Shown: positions 22,516 to 25,799 of the stretch, one piece after another | Position numbering within the stretch: the first letter of the stretch is position 1 | Layout: each line of letters begins with the position of its first letter | Assembly: GCA_016293205.1 (NCBI GenBank) | Contig: JAEDES010000016.1 | Span: 1-25,799 of the forward strand | From: Bacilli bacterium | GTDB taxonomy: Bacteria; Bacillota_I; Bacilli_A; RF39; UBA660 | Direction of reading: 5' to 3' | DNA length: 25,799 nucleotides | The notes under the pieces: generated by a model | Told to the model about the DNA's origin: nothing | The model's input: only the letters and a program-made list of their open reading frames with translations | The model's database searches: none | Translations under genes and position numbers: made by a program

Positions 22516-23595
22516 CTACATTAAATCTTTAAATAATCCATAAATATATTTTTCAATATCAAATACTTGTAAATCATCTTTACCCTCACCAAGACCAATA
22601 TATTTAACAGGAACACCTATGTTTTCTTTAATAGCTAGAACAATACCACCTTTAGCAGTACCATCTAATTTAGTTAAAACAATACCTGTAATATTAGTTA
22701 TTTCTTTAAACGCTTTAGCTTGAGAAATACCATTTTGTCCAGTAGTAGCATCAATTACTAATAAAGTCTCACTTGCTCCACCTTCTAATTGACCATCTAT
22801 TACTTTATTCATCTTCTCTAATTCTTTCATTAGATTAACTTTATTTTGAAGTCTACCAGCAGTGTCAATAAGTACTACATCATACTTTTCTTCTTTTGCT
22901 TTAACTAATCCATCAAAAACTACGCTAGCAGGATCAGCACCTTCTTCTCTTCCATAGAATCCAACACCAATTTTTTCACTCCACTCTTTTAATTGAGCAG
23001 TAGCACCTGCTCTAAATGTATCAGCAGCAACTAATAATACTTTTTTCCCTTCATCTTTTAACTTATGACCAATCTTACCAATAGTTGTAGTTTTTCCAAC
23101 TCCATTAACTCCAACAAATAGTATTGCAGTTGGTCCATCTTCTCTATAATTAATCTTATTTGTAAGGACTTCATCATTAACATAAATAATAAATAATTCA
23201 TCAACAATAATTTCTTTTAATAATTCAGGATCATCTAACTTCTCACTCTTAACACGATCTCTAAGTCTATCAATAAACTCCATAACAGTATTAATACCAA
23301 TATCAGCCATAATTAATATTTCTTCTAATTCATCAAAATATTCATCTGTTACTTTCTTATATTTATTAGTAAGACCTGCTAATTTAGAAACAAATCCATC
23401 TCTAGATTTAGTCAAACCTTTTTCATATACTTTAACTGATTGTTTAACTTCATCATCAACTTTTTTAGTCTTTTCCACAACTTCTGTTGATTCCTCTTCA
23501 TCAGATAATTCAACTTCTTTTTCTTCATGAACTACTATTTCATCTTTATTTTCTGTTCCTTTGAACATATTCTTTATTTTATTAAAAAATCCCAT
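22516..23595 (-). CDS. ftsY: SRP receptor FtsY
   Basis: Membrane-associated GTPase that receives SRP-ribosome complexes from Ffh. The 359 residues have a short acidic A region (about 15-60), the N domain (SRDGFVSKLAGLTNKY), GTPase G1 GVNGVGKTT (162-170), DTFRAGATAQLKEWSE, G3 DTAGRLQNK (244-252), G4 TKLDGTAKGG (308-317) and the end GEGKDDLQVFDIEKYIYGLF. An N-terminal amphipathic piece, MGFFNKIKNMF, fits lipid binding. AGGTGATATA precedes ATG, and an extended -10 (TGATATAAT at 23613-23621) lies just upstream. Confidence 0.97.
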   Translation of the reverse strand: MGFFNKIKNMFKGTENKDEIVVHEEKEVELSDEEESTEVVEKTKKVDDEVKQSVKVYEKGLTKSRDGFVSKLAGLTNKYKKVTDEYFDELEEILIMADIGINTVMEFIDRLRDRVKSEKLDDPELLKEIIVDELFIIYVNDEVLTNKINYREDGPTAILFVGVNGVGKTTTIGKIGHKLKDEGKKVLLVAADTFRAGATAQLKEWSEKIGVGFYGREEGADPASVVFDGLVKAKEEKYDVVLIDTAGRLQNKVNLMKELEKMNKVIDGQLEGGASETLLVIDATTGQNGISQAKAFKEITNITGIVLTKLDGTAKGGIVLAIKENIGVPVKYIGLGEGKDDLQVFDIEKYIYGLFKDLM

Positions 23596-23612
23596 TATAT
23601 CACCTACAAAAA

Positions 23613-23621
23613 ATTATATCA
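23613..23621 (-). promoter_or_regulatory. Extended -10 of the ftsY-ylxM unit
   Basis: Minus strand TGATATAAT, an extended -10, 18 bases before the ftsY start codon. No clear -35 was seen. Confidence 0.5.
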
Positions 23622-23623
23622 TA

Positions 23624-23657
23624 AAAGAAAAAAACTACCAATAATAATGTAGTTTTT
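23624..23657 (-). terminator. Terminator of the 127-residue gene
   Basis: AAAAACTAC (23630-23638) and GTAGTTTTT (23649-23657) form a 9-bp stem with a 10-nt loop; an A-rich stretch before it gives U's on the minus strand. It overlaps the first bases of the stop codon and lies just upstream of the ftsY promoter. Confidence 0.72.
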
Positions 23658-24039
23658 ACTTTTGAGGTCTTTCTTTTTTAGTTAAACCTCTCATCGATAA
23701 AAAGTTTAAAACATCCTCTTTAGAAAGTCCTTCTCTTTCACATTTTTCTAAAGACATAGTACATGTTGCTAAAAATCTAAGAGTATTATCATAATCTAAA
23801 TCTTCTGGAACTTGTTCATATATACTAGCATGATCACCTGAAATAATCGCACCATATGTAATAATAAAATTATGAAAATCAGTACAATATCCAGCGGGTA
23901 CTCTAACTCTTTTATAAACAATAGTACTGTCCACTCCAGCATATCCCATTTCTTGTAATTGTTTTAATGAATCAAAAGTTTCCACAACTTCATTATTCTT
24001 AACAGTAAGTTCTAAAGAAAATTTCTTGTTTTTTTCCAC
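23656..24039 (-). CDS. Unknown 127-residue protein
   Basis: No family recognised. The product has no signal peptide or membrane helix. Its N-terminal half is a probable alpha/beta domain (KFSLELTVKNNEVVETFDSL, then KQLQEMGYAG and VYKRVRVPAGYC), with three Cys (YCTDFHN, ATCTMSLEKC). The C-terminal part looks helical (LSKEDVLNFLSMRGLTKKER). The frame also opens at a GTG at 24048, but that base triplet lies inside the ribosome binding site AGGAGTG; GTG at 24039, 8 bases after AGGAG, is the better start. It is a single gene between the divergent RNase J gene and ftsY. Confidence 0.82.
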   Translation of the reverse strand: MEKNKKFSLELTVKNNEVVETFDSLKQLQEMGYAGVDSTIVYKRVRVPAGYCTDFHNFIITYGAIISGDHASIYEQVPEDLDYDNTLRFLATCTMSLEKCEREGLSKEDVLNFLSMRGLTKKERPQK

Positions 24040-24116
24040 AAATATCACTCCTAAAATTTGCTAATATAATAACATAATTAACAAATAAAAACAACATTTA
24101 AATAGAAGCTATCTTA

Positions 24117-24145
24117 TAGACAAAATAAAAAAAATATAGTATAAT
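24117..24145 (+). promoter_or_regulatory. Promoter of the RNase J gene
   Basis: TAGACA (24117-24122), 17 bases, TATAAT (24140-24145). The spacing and -10 are ideal; the -35 has one mismatch pair to TTGACA. The start codon follows 41 bases later. Confidence 0.7.
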
Positions 24146-24186
24146 TTCATAGTTAGTTCTTTATACAGCAAATGAAAGGAGAAATT

Positions 24187-25799
24187 ATGAAAAACGCCAA
24201 TGAAACAAAAATAGTTGTTTTAGGTGGTTTAGGAGAAGTCGGAAAAAATATGTATTGTGTAATGCATAGAGACTCAATCGTTATTATTGATGCCGGTGTA
24301 AGTTTTCCTGAAAGTGATTTAATGGGAATTGATTACGTATTACCAGATTTCACATTCTTAAAGGAAAACGAAGATAAAATTAAAGCTTTATTAATAACTC
24401 ATGGACACGAAGATCATATTGGAGGAATACCATTCTTATTACAAAGTATTAATATTCCTGCTATATATGCTCCAAATCACGCTAAAGAGTTAATTGCAGT
24501 AAAATTACAAGATAAAAATTTAAGATATGATAATCTATTCGTATATACGGAAGACACTAGATTAAAATTCCAAGATATTGAAATTGAATTCTTCAGAACA
24601 ACACACTCTATTCCAGATTCACACGGAATAAGTATTAATACACCAGATGGAAGAATTATTACAACAGGAGACTATAAGTTTGACTTAACACCAATCGGTC
24701 CTATGGCAGACTTATACAAAATGGCATCTCTTGGAGAAAAAGGTGTTGACCTTTTAATTGGAGATTCAACAAATGCTTTAAATGAAGGATTCTCAAATAG
24801 TGAATCTGTAGTAGATGAAACTTTAGGAGAAATGTTTGATAAATGTAAAAACAATCGTATTATTATCGCAACATTCGCTTCTAACATCTATAGAGTTAAA
24901 CATATCTTTGAAACATGTTATAAACATAATAGAAAAATATGTATCTTCGGAAGAAGTATGGAAAACAATATAAATATCTCTATCAATGGAGGATATATTG
25001 ATCATAAAGAACTATTAATTACTCCTGAAGAAGCAAATAATTTAAAACCAGGAGAAGTTACTATTCTATGTACAGGAAGCCAAGGTGAACCTTTAGCTGC
25101 CCTATCTAGAATATCAAATGGTACTCACAAACAAATTAAATTAAGACCAGATGATGTTGTAATCTTCTCATCAAGTGCAATTCCTGGAAACGCACTAAGT
25201 ATTTCTAAAACAGTAAACAAATTATATCTAAAAGGTGTAAAAGTTTATACAAACACTTCATTATCTGATTTACATACATCAGGACATGCAAATGAAGAAG
25301 AAGTTAAATTAATGATTCGTTTAACAAAACCAAAATATTTAATGCCATTCCATGGTGATTATAGAATGCTTAAAAAACAAGCAGATATTGGAATTAACTG
25401 TGGAATTCCTAAAGAAAATACATTCATCTTAAAAAATGGTGATACTCTAGTTATGAAAGATCACGTTATTACTAAAGGTGATAGCATGCCGGGAGCAGAC
25501 ATTTATGTTGATGGTAACAGAATCGGAGAAATTGGAAGCGCTGTAATTAAAGATAGACAAATAATGGCAAATGATGGAATCTTAGTAGTAATCGCTAATG
25601 TAGATATGAAAAAAAGAGAACTATTAATCAAACCAAATATAACTACTAGAGGATTTATTCTAGTAAATGAAAATGAAGAACTAATTCATAAGATTGAAAC
25701 AAAAGCAGAAACTACAATTAAAACTTCATTACAAGATCCAAAAACAAATTTTGCAACATTAAAAACAGAATTAACTGAAGTTTTATATCCATTCATTTA
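24187..25799 (+). CDS. rnj: Ribonuclease J (3' end beyond window)
   Basis: Metallo-beta-lactamase/beta-CASP nuclease with 5'-to-3' exonuclease and endonuclease activity in mRNA decay and rRNA processing. The 537 visible residues include the start MKNANETKIVVLGGLGEVGK, the zinc motif THGHEDHIGG (H72, H74, D76, H77), SIPDSHG, TGDYKFD, the beta-CASP segment (from about 200, with FGRSMENN), CTGSQGEP and the C-terminal metal-site segment DLHTSGHAN plus MPFHGDYRML. AAAGGAG lies before ATG at 24187. The family is about 555-560 residues, so only a short tail is missing. J1 and J2 cannot be told apart here. Confidence 0.96.
   Translation, partial: MKNANETKIVVLGGLGEVGKNMYCVMHRDSIVIIDAGVSFPESDLMGIDYVLPDFTFLKENEDKIKALLITHGHEDHIGGIPFLLQSINIPAIYAPNHAKELIAVKLQDKNLRYDNLFVYTEDTRLKFQDIEIEFFRTTHSIPDSHGISINTPDGRIITTGDYKFDLTPIGPMADLYKMASLGEKGVDLLIGDSTNALNEGFSNSESVVDETLGEMFDKCKNNRIIIATFASNIYRVKHIFETCYKHNRKICIFGRSMENNINISINGGYIDHKELLITPEEANNLKPGEVTILCTGSQGEPLAALSRISNGTHKQIKLRPDDVVIFSSSAIPGNALSISKTVNKLYLKGVKVYTNTSLSDLHTSGHANEEEVKLMIRLTKPKYLMPFHGDYRMLKKQADIGINCGIPKENTFILKNGDTLVMKDHVITKGDSMPGADIYVDGNRIGEIGSAVIKDRQIMANDGILVVIANVDMKKRELLIKPNITTRGFILVNENEELIHKIETKAETTIKTSLQDPKTNFATLKTELTEVLYPFI

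Overview
The window is strongly AT-rich DNA read with the standard bacterial code (long genes keep TGG for Trp and are bounded by TAA/TAG). Gene content fits a low-GC Gram-positive (Bacillota, Bacilli-like), probably an uncultured host-associated lineage with a compact genome: a SUF operon of the SufU type, RNase J, YlxM next to FtsY, a PrsA lipoprotein, RecX, a CotD-like coat protein and tiny one-helix proteins like the YjcZ group of spore formers. The exact lineage cannot be fixed from sequence alone. No tRNA, rRNA or CRISPR array was seen, and no stretch over 300 bases is unexplained.

Layout. 1-343: 5' part of ssb. 505-5320: SUF iron-sulfur operon on the minus strand, transcribed sufC, short sufD, sufS, sufU, an unrecognised 174-residue gene, sufB. 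5426-6919: coiled-coil protein with a Thr/Glu linker. 7072-8225 (+): a membrane-anchored protein and a HIT hydrolase. 8249-8464 (-): two tiny membrane peptides behind a sigma-K-like promoter. 8593-9597 (+): prsA, meeting a GT-C-like membrane protein, recX and rpoZ on the minus strand (9605-11998).

12.0-17.5 kb is accessory. It holds a frameshifted gene, a two-helix protein, a lipoprotein, a truncated copy of the CotD-like gene, a HEPN-like-fold candidate with a BRO/DinD-like protein behind a LexA-box-like operator, the intact CotD-like gene (also with a sigma-K-like promoter), a secreted protein whose signal peptide is out of frame, and a membrane-anchored HTH regulator. Repeats of the terminator and 3' end of the CotD-like gene at 12809-12850, 13290-13453 and 15080-15212 suggest that two complete transcription units were inserted one after the other at that 3' end.

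17.5-23.6 kb returns to housekeeping: ftsY-ylxM, a large HerA-like ATPase, ffh and a small unknown gene, so the protein-targeting GTPases Ffh and FtsY flank the ATPase. 24187 to the end (+): RNase J, cut by the window edge. Many terminator hairpins overlap the last codons or stop codons of genes, in keeping with a compact genome.
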